This document shows, in pieces, positions 16,151-22,864 of a DNA stretch of 32,300 nucleotides. Location: assembly GCA_025964435.1 (NCBI GenBank), contig JAOPYV010000074.1, positions 1 through 32,300 on the forward strand, given 5' to 3'. Numbering within the stretch: position 1 is the stretch's first letter; each line of letters opens with the position of its first letter. The notes beneath the pieces were generated by a model. That model made no database searches. It was given only the letters and a program-made list of their open reading frames with translations, and was not told where the DNA came from. The stretch is from Thermoleophilia bacterium (lineage in GTDB: Bacteria; Actinomycetota; Thermoleophilia; Gaiellales; SKUG01). The position numbers and the translations under genes were made by a program.

Positions 16151-16500
16151 GCCAACGCCCGGATGCTGGTCAGTGCGGCGAGCGTCTGTTGCCCGACCAA
16201 GCTGAGCGTGTAGAACACGATCTTGGCCTCGCGACGCGGTTCCACCATTCCGGCGTCGCGGAGCTTGCGCAGGTGATGCGAGACGAGGTTCTGCGACTTG
16301 CCGACGATCCACGTCAGGTCACACACGCACAGCTCCTGCGGCGAGTCGAGCGCGAGCAGGATCGACAGTCGCGTCGGATCGGCGAACGACTGTGCGACCG
16401 CCGCGAGCGCTGTCACGGTCTCGGCATTGGGCAGGGCCGCTCGGATGCGCTCGGCGGCGGGCGCATCCAGGCAGAGGAGGTCGCAACGATCTTGGGCCAT
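16147..16500 (-). CDS. ArsR/SmtB-family metal-responsive repressor (CadC-like)
   Basis: 117-residue winged-helix repressor. Cys residues sit at positions 6 and 10 (CDLLC) and 58 and 60 (ELCVCD), nearly the same positions as the thiolate site of CadC, the Cd/Pb/Zn sensor. The ELCVCDL motif alone also occurs in arsenite-sensing ArsR proteins, but the N-terminal Cys pair points to a CadC-type alpha3N site. The recognition helix is SQNLVSHHLRKLRDAGMV. It heads an operon with the CDF transporter (4-bp overlap) and faces the aquaporin gene across 58 bp containing a dyad, so it probably represses both directions. Confidence 0.93.
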   Translation of the reverse strand: MAQDRCDLLCLDAPAAERIRAALPNAETVTALAAVAQSFADPTRLSILLALDSPQELCVCDLTWIVGKSQNLVSHHLRKLRDAGMVEPRREAKIVFYTLSLVGQQTLAALTSIRALA

Positions 16501-16502
16501 GT

Positions 16503-16530
16503 GCTCATACTAGCGATCGTTGATACGAGC
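16503..16530. promoter_or_regulatory. candidate ArsR-type operator dyad
   Basis: A 28-bp imperfect inverted repeat (10 of 14 positions symmetric) centred on CGATCG, with outer arms GCTCATA and TACGAGC. It lies in the 58-bp spacer between the divergent regulator and aquaporin starts. Position and size suit an ArsR/SmtB dimer overlapping both promoters. Inferred from symmetry only. Confidence 0.5.
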
Positions 16531-16558
16531 GCCAATCGGGTGCGGTAGCGTTCGCTGC

Positions 16559-17230
16559 ATGGATCTGTTCAGACGCTCGCTGGCCGAGGCAATCGGCACC
16601 TTCGCCCTCGTGTTCGCGGGGTGCGGCGCGATCATGGTCAACGCGCAGGGCGACGCGCTCGGCCACGTCGGCATCGCGATCACCTTCGGCCTCGTCATCA
16701 TGGTGATGATCTTCGCGCTCGGGCACGTCTCAGGCGCGCACTTCAACCCTGCCGTGTCGCTTGCCTTCTTCCTCACGCGACATCTCCCGCTGCGCGACCT
16801 GCTCGCGTTCTGGGGCGGGCAGATGGCAGGAGCGCTGCTCGCGGCGGCCCTGCTGCGCCAGTCGCTCGGCATGACCGCCGACCTCGGGATCACGCTCCCG
16901 CGCGGGACGGACGGCCAGGCCTTCGTCTGGGAGACCGTGCTGACCTTCTTCCTGATGTTCGTGATCATGGCGGTGGCGACCGATGACCGTGCGGTCGGCG
17001 CCAACGCCGCCATTGCCATTGGCGCCACCGTGGGACTCGACGCGATGTTCGGCGGCCCGATCACGGGCGCGAGCATGAACCCGGCGCGCAGCCTCGCCCC
17101 GGCCCTCGTGTCAGGCGAGATGTCGCACTTGTGGCTCTACATCGCAGCGCCGCTCCTGGGCGCTGCGCTCGGTGCGCTCGCGTATCAGTTCGTTCGCGGT
17201 GAGCGCCCGCGCGTCGGGAACATGCCATGA
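16559..17230 (+). CDS. MIP-family aquaporin, probably metalloid channel (AqpS-like)
   Basis: 223 residues, six helices plus the two half-helices bearing the NPA boxes: HFNPAVS (N63-P64-A65) and SMNPARS (N174-P175-A176). Aquaporins in ars operons (AqpS) let arsenite or methylarsenicals leave the cell down their gradient. This gene is followed by, and overlaps by 4 bp, an arsenate reductase, so arsenite produced by reduction would flow out through this channel. A first-stretch Cys pair (AGCGAIM) is not diagnostic. The start at 16559 gives the usual short N-terminus. Confidence 0.93.
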   Translation: MDLFRRSLAEAIGTFALVFAGCGAIMVNAQGDALGHVGIAITFGLVIMVMIFALGHVSGAHFNPAVSLAFFLTRHLPLRDLLAFWGGQMAGALLAAALLRQSLGMTADLGITLPRGTDGQAFVWETVLTFFLMFVIMAVATDDRAVGANAAIAIGATVGLDAMFGGPITGASMNPARSLAPALVSGEMSHLWLYIAAPLLGAALGALAYQFVRGERPRVGNMP

Positions 17231-17598
17231 CCCGCGCGCTCTTCGTCTGCATCCAGAACGCTGGCCGCTCCCAGATGGCGCAGGCCTTCGCGGCGCAGGC
17301 GGGGCTCGAGGCACGCTCGGCTGGCAGCGCACCAGCTCGGGAGGTCCACCCGGAAGTCGCGGACGCGATGCAGGAGCTCGGAATCGACATCCGCGGCCGC
17401 GTACCGCACAAGCTCACCCAGGAGGACGTCGAGTGGGCTGACATCGTGGTGACGATGGGCTGCGGCGACGCCTGCCCCTACATACCCGGCAAGCAGTACG
17501 TCGACTGGGAACTGCCCGACCCACACGGCATGGGCGAGGACGGGGTGCGCACGGTGCGCGATGAGATTCGGCGCCGGATTCGGGAACTCGTCTCGTAG
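17227..17598 (+). CDS. arsC: arsenate reductase, low-molecular-weight phosphatase type
   Basis: 123 residues. The P-loop is C8-IQNAG-R14 in FVCIQNAGRSQMA, the CX5R loop of LMW-phosphatase-like ArsC enzymes. The later acidic loop ELPDPHG supplies the general acid (D98). C79 and C83 in MGCGDACPY are placed like the resolving cysteines of these enzymes. It reduces arsenate to arsenite using thioredoxin or mycothiol; which donor cannot be decided from sequence. It overlaps the aquaporin gene by 4 bp and ends 15 bp before a strong hairpin terminator. Confidence 0.94.
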   Translation: MTRALFVCIQNAGRSQMAQAFAAQAGLEARSAGSAPAREVHPEVADAMQELGIDIRGRVPHKLTQEDVEWADIVVTMGCGDACPYIPGKQYVDWELPDPHGMGEDGVRTVRDEIRRRIRELVS

Positions 17599-17613
17599 TT
17601 GCTCGATGAAGAC

Positions 17614-17643
17614 ACGAAACCCCCACCGAAGCAGGGGTTTCGT
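17614..17643. terminator. hairpin terminator between arsC and the displaced tRNA fragment
   Basis: A 10-bp perfect stem, ACGAAACCCC (17614-17623) with GGGGTTTCGT (17634-17643), and a 10-nt loop. It serves arsC rightward. On the other strand it lies just beyond the tRNA-Lys 3' fragment at 17646, where the tRNA terminator would have been before the element inserted. Confidence 0.75.
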
Positions 17644-17645
17644 AC

Positions 17646-17690
17646 AGATGGGCCGTGAAGGGATCGAACCTTCGACCTTGTGATTAAGAG
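17646..17690 (-). repeat. attachment site repeat: displaced 3' half of tRNA-Lys (far end of element)
   Basis: 45 bp identical to 22865-22909. It covers the tRNA-Lys 3' half from the anticodon loop to the 3' end plus three bases beyond. The rest of the tRNA is absent here, so this is not a functional gene but the target-site copy left at the end of an integrated element distal to the integrase. Identity stops exactly at the 5' edge of the anticodon loop, a common crossover point for tyrosine recombinases. Confidence 0.93.
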
Positions 17691-17801
17691 CTGCCGGCAG
17701 GCGCTTTCTTGGAGTCTATCAGCGTCGCGGAAGGGCCTGCAAACCGCGAGGTTCTCGCGCTGACACGCTTAGCTCTGATTCGGGCTCCATGGGGGACTCC
17801 G

Positions 17802-17818
17802 GTTACCATTCCGTTACC
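17802..17818. other. candidate integrase arm-type site (left)
   Basis: Two GTTACC copies 11 bp apart (17802-17807 and 17813-17818), 112 bp inside the left repeat. The same pair with the same spacing occurs inside the right end at 22776-22792. Matching subterminal direct repeats one helical turn apart are what the N-terminal domain of a lambda-type integrase binds. Inferred from pattern. Confidence 0.55.
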
Positions 17819-17944
17819 TCGGCGCTACGCGTGGAGCACCGTGGCGCGTTGCACGCTCAATTCTCCCCATACGAAGGCGAGGCAAGCTAGCTGCGCGCCA
17901 AATACCGCCTTTAGGCCGGCACGCGTTTGGGCCGATACGGCAAT

Positions 17945-20776
17945 GTGCGTCTTGTTCACGAACATTTAGAGAGGCGGACGGCTCGGATCGTCCTGCTCGT
18001 CGCCATGGTGCTCGCGTCCGCAGTTTCCTCGGGATCTGCTGCTCCCGCGCCTACAACCACCGATCTCGAGGTCGCCTCCATTACGGCTACTCCGTCCCCG
18101 TTGAATTACGGCTTTGGATCGTTCGTGTATCCGACGGGCGACCTCGACGGCGATGGGGCGACAGACCACGTCGTCGACCAGCGCAGTGTGGCCACCGACA
18201 CAACAACCTCGACTGTCGTGTACGGAGCTGCGCCGTGGGCTATTGCAGGCGCACACACTCAAGCCGCATTCGCTGCGGGCGACCGATCAACGGTGGTCCG
18301 ATACGGTGACGGTACCTCGGTTGATGGCGTCTCCAAGAGCGCGGGCGATCTCGATGGCGATGGCTTCAATGATTTCCTCATCGTCACCGACGGAAGCGGC
18401 GTCGACGACAATATGAAGTTCGGCATCGTCTGGGGCGGTTTGCGCGTTCCCGATTTCACCTTCGATACAGACATGGACACGGACGTACCGCCACCTGGCA
18501 TGACGGTGGTGAGTAGCTACGAGGGTGGTTGGCTGGGGACGCCGGGAGCCGAGGTCTGTGGTGGGGACTTCGACGGTGACGGCGTCGACGATGCATTCGT
18601 GGCGAGCCTCGACTTCCGTGAGTCGTTCGTCATCTGGGGACAGGCCGGTGTGCGGCTGCCGTCCACCACATGGCCGATGATTGACCCGAGCCGGATCCAG
18701 CACTTTGGACCTGCGCGTGCGTGTCAGGCGATCCAGGCTGACGCCGACGCAGCAAGCGAGCTGTATGTCTTCGACTTCAGTAGCAACGCTGCGATCATTG
18801 ATGATCGTCCGCGGCCCTGGCCGCTCGTGGATCCCGTGCATCCTGGAGCCCAAGGCTTGGAGCTCGAGACCTCCGCGTACTTTGGTGATTACGACAGTTA
18901 CACGCGCTCTGAAATGCACGTCGGCGATCTCGACGGCGACGGCTCTGATGATTACGCCTTCGCGACAGCGGCCACTGGCGGCCTCGGCGGGATACCGAGT
19001 CGTGTCACGGTGCTGTGGGGTGGCATCTCGCTATCCGGTTCGATTGATCTGGATGCTCCGGCAGCCGGCGTGACGCACTTCGAGTATCCGTACACGAGTG
19101 GCGCTGATCCTGCCCCGACCAGCATCTCCATCGCCGACTACGACGCGGACGGCCAAGTCGATCTGCTCGTAGCAGCGACCAACTACGGCATGACTGAATC
19201 GGCATCGGTGCACATTGCGTGGGGAGGTCCTCATGCTCGGAGCTGGACGGATGCGGTGTGGGTCGACCAGCCGCATGGTTCGCTAACTATTAGAGGTACC
19301 CAGCCGGTCCAGTCGTGGAGGGGCGCTGTCACTGACGTCGGGGCGTTCGGCTCGAGCCGGCGTGTGACCATCCCATCGCGCACTACGAGTGGTCCCGCAG
19401 CAGACGTGATGCGGATCCTCGAGCTACCCGGCGCTCCGTTCGCATGGTCAGATCCCGTCCAGGCGGGGGCCGCCGTCTTGGGTGCGGTTCAATCGTGCAG
19501 CACCGGTGACTGGGTGTGGACGAATCAGTCCTTGTCGATGGAATGGCTCCGTGACGGAGCGGTGATTCCTGGGGCTACGGGATCGTTGTACGTCTTGGCG
19601 GAGGAGGATCTAGGGGCGACGATCCGATGCCGAGTGAGTGGCTCTGGCGTCGGCGGATCGAGTTCTGCACTTACGTCCGGGGTTCTTGCGTCGGGATCTC
19701 CTGAGGTAGCAACCGGGACGACCCAGCGAGGAATTCAGGTAAGCGCAGACGACGGATGGTTCGGTGCCCTTCCGATTCGCCGTGAGCAGGGGACAGGCGC
19801 GAGTGGTGGCTACCTGCCTGTGGGGCGGTGTTCGATCGTGGGCACGAATGGCCCGGACCTCCTCCGCGGGACAGAAGGGCGCGACGTGATCTGTGGCCTC
19901 GGCGGGGACGACGTCATCTACGGCCTTGGCGGTGATGATCGCATCGATGGAGGTGCGGGAAATGATCGCATCGATGCCGGCACCGGCAACGATCAGGTGA
20001 TCGGGCTTGCCGGCAACGACAGAATCGCGTTGGGCCCAGGGCGCGACAGCGCGGGCGGCGGTGCAGGCGCCGATCGAATCTCTGGTGGCGACGGCACCGA
20101 TTTCTTGTGGGGAGCAAGCGGCAATGATCGCCTGGACGGTGGCGCGGCCAATGACATCCTGCATGCAGGCAGCGGAGCCAATGTGCTCCTTGGCGGCAAG
20201 GGTAGCGATCGGATGTACGGCGGGAGCGGAAAGGATCGCATTGCGGGCGGTACGGGCCGCGATCGGCTATACGGCGGAGGCGGCAATGACCGCATCGACA
20301 CAGGAGATGGCGGCGATCTCGCCTACGGCGGTGACGGCAACGATGTGCTGATCGGTGGCGGATCCGCAGACCGCCTTTACGGTCAACGTGGCGATGACCG
20401 GATCGCGGGGCGAGGTGGCAACAACACGCTCGCGGGAGGTGAAGGCAACGACGTTCTTCAAGGAGGCACAGGCCGCGATCTCCTACTGGGGAGCGCCGGC
20501 GACGACACACTCAGTGGCGGGCCCGGTCGGGACCGGCTATCCGGCGGACCGGGCCGCGATCTCCTGAGAGGTGGTGCAGGCTCGGATCGCCTGTGGGGCG
20601 GTCCCGGCATCGACCAGCTGAGTGGAAATGCCGGCCGCGACTGCTTCGTTGTCTCGACCCCGCGAGACAGCTTTCGGGATGCACATGCGACGCGTGACGG
20701 GTGTGGTCCCGCGGCGTCCTACGTGGGCTGGTCGCGCTGGCTCGATTCCATCACGAGCGCGAGTGCCTCGGCGTGA
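17945..20776 (+). CDS. large secreted FG-GAP / Ig-like / RTX-like calcium-binding repeat protein (element cargo)
   Basis: About 943 residues from the GTG at 17945. The N-terminus VRLVHEHLERRTARIVLLVAMVLASA is a signal peptide. Residues about 60-420 hold five FG-GAP/VCBS calcium loops (GDLDGDGATD, GDLDGDGFND, GDFDGDGVDD, GDLDGDGSDD, ADYDADGQVD), as in integrin-like propellers. About 510-575 is an Ig-like domain (C-S-T-G-D-W ... MEWLRDGAVIPGATG ... IRCRVSG). About 630-890 is a long tract of RTX-like nonapeptides (GGxGNDxI/L pattern; many copies, several degenerate). The C-terminus adds a Cys-containing cap (RDCFVVS, RDGCG). Likely a surface or extracellular adhesin or structural protein folded by calcium; no enzyme domain seen. 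It is the only recognisable cargo of the tRNA-Lys element and has weaker third-position G/C bias than flanking genes. TTG at 17927 and ATG at 18005 are other possible starts. Confidence 0.85.
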   Translation: MRLVHEHLERRTARIVLLVAMVLASAVSSGSAAPAPTTTDLEVASITATPSPLNYGFGSFVYPTGDLDGDGATDHVVDQRSVATDTTTSTVVYGAAPWAIAGAHTQAAFAAGDRSTVVRYGDGTSVDGVSKSAGDLDGDGFNDFLIVTDGSGVDDNMKFGIVWGGLRVPDFTFDTDMDTDVPPPGMTVVSSYEGGWLGTPGAEVCGGDFDGDGVDDAFVASLDFRESFVIWGQAGVRLPSTTWPMIDPSRIQHFGPARACQAIQADADAASELYVFDFSSNAAIIDDRPRPWPLVDPVHPGAQGLELETSAYFGDYDSYTRSEMHVGDLDGDGSDDYAFATAATGGLGGIPSRVTVLWGGISLSGSIDLDAPAAGVTHFEYPYTSGADPAPTSISIADYDADGQVDLLVAATNYGMTESASVHIAWGGPHARSWTDAVWVDQPHGSLTIRGTQPVQSWRGAVTDVGAFGSSRRVTIPSRTTSGPAADVMRILELPGAPFAWSDPVQAGAAVLGAVQSCSTGDWVWTNQSLSMEWLRDGAVIPGATGSLYVLAEEDLGATIRCRVSGSGVGGSSSALTSGVLASGSPEVATGTTQRGIQVSADDGWFGALPIRREQGTGASGGYLPVGRCSIVGTNGPDLLRGTEGRDVICGLGGDDVIYGLGGDDRIDGGAGNDRIDAGTGNDQVIGLAGNDRIALGPGRDSAGGGAGADRISGGDGTDFLWGASGNDRLDGGAANDILHAGSGANVLLGGKGSDRMYGGSGKDRIAGGTGRDRLYGGGGNDRIDTGDGGDLAYGGDGNDVLIGGGSADRLYGQRGDDRIAGRGGNNTLAGGEGNDVLQGGTGRDLLLGSAGDDTLSGGPGRDRLSGGPGRDLLRGGAGSDRLWGGPGIDQLSGNAGRDCFVVSTPRDSFRDAHATRDGCGPAASYVGWSRWLDSITSASASA
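19845..20640 (+). repeat. RTX-like nonapeptide repeat tract within the cargo gene
   Basis: The DNA repeats a loose 27-bp unit encoding GGxGxDxI/L. Recurrent forms are GGDDVIYGL, GGAGNDRID, GGTGRDRLY and GGPGRDRLS. Each pair of turns would hold calcium in a parallel beta-roll. Units vary enough that recent DNA-level expansion is not evident. Confidence 0.85.
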
Positions 20777-20872
20777 ACGACGGCGTCTGTTGCGCCGGCA
20801 TCGAACTTCGACGTCACCGGCCCGCGACGCAATAAGCCCAGGGACATACGCTGGCCGCGTGGCGCGTCACCC

Positions 20873-20901
20873 GGCGCGTTGGGTGGCGCGTCCAACGCGC
20901 C
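20873..20901. repeat. inverted repeat / hairpin 1
   Basis: Perfect 10-bp arms GGCGCGTTGG (20873-20882) and CCAACGCGCC (20892-20901) around a 9-nt loop. The loop GTGGCGCGT is itself a direct repeat of 20859-20867. It lies about 100 bp after the cargo stop codon. Confidence 0.8.
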
Positions 20902-20918
20902 ACCTTGTCTCTCACGAT

Positions 20919-20934
20919 CCACGCTGTCGCGTGG
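20919..20934. repeat. inverted repeat / hairpin 2
   Basis: Perfect 6-bp arms CCACGC (20919-20924) and GCGTGG (20929-20934), loop TGTC. It sits between the larger hairpins 1 and 3, ending two bases before hairpin 3. Confidence 0.65.
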
Positions 20935-20936
20935 TT

Positions 20937-21007
20937 ACTGCCCGGTTCACCCTCCTGACCCCTCACCCTCTACGATGGCAAGGGGTCAGGAGGGTGAACC
21001 GGGCAGT
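20937..21007. repeat. perfect 27-bp inverted repeat with 17-nt loop / hairpin 3
   Basis: Arms 20937-20963 and 20981-21007 are exact reverse complements over all 27 positions; the loop is 20964-20980. Such a long perfect stem is far beyond an ordinary terminator, and neither side has a T-tract. It could be an RNA structure, a recombination or replication site, or the ends of a very small hairpin element. Confidence 0.92.
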
Positions 21008-21382
21008 TCAGGTGGGGTTGTAGGCAAGGCATGGTTGATGAAGTGAGAGGCAAAGAGGGTGACGGGAGAAGAGTTGGAGGGGTGGGAAGAGAAAAGGGAG
21101 CGGGGACTCGCAGGTGCCAGCAGGCTGGGAGTGGCGAGCGAATGGATCGACGAGTGCGTGTCGTGGGGGCAGTGTCGCGAGGGGCCGAGATTGCTGAAGG
21201 GGAGCAAACAGGTACCGAGATCGCGCATCGACGGGCGAGAGCGCTGTGGTGCATGAGGTCGACATCGAGCAGGCAAGCAGGCGCAGCGATGCGGCAGGTG
21301 ACTTTCGTTCGAAAGACTCGGCGACCTCGCGGGCAGGGTCACCGCAGCCCTCGACCGACAGCGAATGGCCGAGGCCCGAACA

Positions 21383-21410
21383 GCAGCGGGACGCCGGAAC
21401 GTCCCGCTGC
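21383..21410. repeat. hairpin, 11-bp perfect stem
   Basis: GCAGCGGGACG (21383-21393) pairs with CGTCCCGCTGC (21400-21410) around loop CCGGAA. It lies about 180 bp beyond the integrase stop codon and could be its distal terminator, though no T-tract is seen. Confidence 0.6.
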
Positions 21411-21592
21411 GTCTGCACGGATTTCGAGGCCGCCGACTTGATCGCCCCGGCCCGTGCAGGGCGCTACCGGTATGGCGATCGCGCGGCTAGACACGCTCGA
21501 ACCGTGGCCCATGGTAGCGGCTCTACTAGGGCAACGGAACCCCACCCGGGGCACGCGGACCTGGAGATACAAGCTGCGACAGGCGGAGACTC

Positions 21593-22720
21593 CTAGGTCC
21601 GCCGAATCGGCGCGCACTCGCCGACAGCCCCAGCCACACCGAACGACGGGGTCGGCAGGTCCTCCGGCATCAGGTGCACGTAGGTCGCGAGCGTGAAGGC
21701 TGGTGAGTGGTGGCCGAGCATCATCTGCACCTGCTTGGCGTTCCAGCCCGATCGGAACAGTCGCGTCGCGCACGTGTGTCGGAGCGTGTGGAGATGTGCC
21801 CATGGGACGCCGGCCGCAACTGCTGCGGGCTTCATCATTCGCTCCAGTACGTTCGAGCCGTCGAGGGCAGTGCCGCGCGCCGAGGTGAACACGTGGTCGC
21901 CGTCCAAGTGCCAGGTCGTCCGTTTTCGCAGGTCAGATAGCTCGCGCAGCATGTTCGGGTCCAGCGGCACCGTGCGAACGCCATAGCGACTCTTGGGTGC
22001 GTCGACGGTGCCTGCGTAGTAGCGGCGCGTGATGTGGATGCGACCGAGTTCGAGATCGACGTCGCGCCACTGCACCGCGATTGCTTCGCCGATTCGCAGG
22101 CCGGTCTCGGCGAGGAACCTGAGGATCAGTCGATGCTCTGGCCGAGCGGCGGCGAGCACGCGATCGAGTTCGTCATCGGTCAGCGCTTTGTTCACGCGTT
22201 CGTCGTCGGGCACGACGCCGTACATGTTCCGCAGGCCGGCAGCTGGGTTCGCTTGCACGAGACCGTCCTCGAATGCCGTCGCGAACAGCGCTCGCACCGG
22301 AGCGACATGGAGACGCACCGAGTTGCGCGCGAGGCCCTCCTCCTGCAGCGCCAGCATGAAGCGCTTGATATCGCGCGGGCTGATCTCGGTCAGTGACATC
22401 GAGCCAAAGAACGGAATGCCCTTGCGCTCGAGGTAGCGCCGGTAGTCCTTGATCGTCGTCGGCCGGATGCCGCGAGATGTGCGACCCGCGTAGGTCGACA
22501 ACCATTCCTCGGCGTAATCGGCGAAGGTGGTTCGCCCTGGGGCCGCCCAGACTCCGCGCGATGCGCCGGAGCGAATGTCGGCCTTGATGTTCTTGGCTTC
22601 CGTCATCGTGGTGGCCGAACGCGTGAGCATTCGCCCGAAGCCGTCGCGCTCTTTCACGACGTAGCGCTTCGCGCGGCGGTAGATGCCGGGGGTGGAGGTA
22701 CGAACGAGGGGTGCTGTCAT
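21593..22720 (-). CDS. int: tyrosine recombinase (phage-type integrase)
   Basis: 375 residues. The N-terminus (1-55) looks like an arm-binding domain. Residues 65-165 are the SAM-like core-binding domain (FADYAEEWLSTYAG ... LTEISPRDIKRFM). The catalytic domain carries R209 (TGLRIGEA), H311 and R314 (HTLRHTCATRL), H337 (LGHHSP) and the nucleophile Y347 (LATYVH), so the enzyme looks intact. It integrates and, with a helper, excises the 5.2-kb element at tRNA-Lys. It reads away from the tRNA, 145 bp from it, with a good GAAGGA ribosome binding site before the ATG at 22720. The putative right arm site (22776-22792) lies in its promoter, so integrase may repress its own gene. Confidence 0.96.
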   Translation of the reverse strand: MTAPLVRTSTPGIYRRAKRYVVKERDGFGRMLTRSATTMTEAKNIKADIRSGASRGVWAAPGRTTFADYAEEWLSTYAGRTSRGIRPTTIKDYRRYLERKGIPFFGSMSLTEISPRDIKRFMLALQEEGLARNSVRLHVAPVRALFATAFEDGLVQANPAAGLRNMYGVVPDDERVNKALTDDELDRVLAAARPEHRLILRFLAETGLRIGEAIAVQWRDVDLELGRIHITRRYYAGTVDAPKSRYGVRTVPLDPNMLRELSDLRKRTTWHLDGDHVFTSARGTALDGSNVLERMMKPAAVAAGVPWAHLHTLRHTCATRLFRSGWNAKQVQMMLGHHSPAFTLATYVHLMPEDLPTPSFGVAGAVGECAPIRRT

Positions 22721-22775
22721 GGGGTTCCTTCAGTCGAAGTTACGCCACCTGCTGCCACTCGAAAACGGGGATCGT

Positions 22776-22792
22776 GTTACCACCCTGTTACC
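22776..22792. other. candidate integrase arm-type site (right)
   Basis: Two GTTACC copies 11 bp apart (22776-22781 and 22787-22792), 73 bp inside the right repeat and 56 bp before the integrase start. They match the pair at 17802-17818 in sequence and spacing. Confidence 0.55.
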
Positions 22793-22823
22793 ACCCCGAG
22801 CATGTCGGACGACCTACAACAAC

Positions 22824-22860
22824 GAATCCCCACCGGCAAATGGCTTGCCAGCGGGGATTC
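22824..22860. terminator. replacement tRNA-Lys terminator hairpin carried by the element
   Basis: Outer stem GAATCCCC (22824-22831) with GGGGATTC (22853-22860) and inner stem GGCAA/TTGCC (22835-22839, 22845-22849). It sits 8 bp beyond the tRNA 3' end on the tRNA-coding strand and resembles in position and sequence (CCCC/GGGG plus ATTC/GAAT) the hairpin at 17614-17643 left at the other end. Confidence 0.6.
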
Positions 22861-22864
22861 ATCG

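Larger units (their letters stand above)
20777..21592. other. gene-free stretch between cargo and integrase
   Basis: About 0.8 kb with no convincing gene. Open frames on both strands (for example 21031-21441 + and 21008-21418 -) encode Arg/Ser/Pro-rich low-complexity peptides without folds or the host codon pattern. The stretch begins with three hairpins (20873-21007), then a purine-rich strand at about 21040-21107 (GGAGGGGTGGGAAGAG type), and contains another hairpin at 21383-21410. It may hold a structured RNA, recombination or regulatory sites, or decayed genes. Confidence 0.6.

Noticed and set aside
15451-16312. Longer CDF protein starting at 16312
   Set aside because: The extra 54 residues overlap the ArsR gene in another frame and are Arg/Gln-rich without family similarity; the ATG at 16150 gives the usual ATGA coupling.
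17646-17690. Second tRNA-Lys gene
   Set aside because: Only the 3' half from the anticodon loop onward is present and no 5' half follows, so it is the attachment-site remnant.
17709-17969. Possible 86-residue gene at the left end of the element
   Set aside because: No ribosome binding site, no motif, overlaps the start of the cargo gene and lies across the putative arm site.
19845-20640. CRISPR-like or satellite array
   Set aside because: The ~27-bp periodicity is the codon-level footprint of RTX-like nonapeptides in frame with the cargo gene; there are no spacers and units are not identical.
21031-21441. 136-codon + strand frame in the element
   Set aside because: Arg/Gly-rich composition arises from the purine-rich strand; no fold, motif or host-like codon pattern. 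Same for the opposite frame at 21008-21418.
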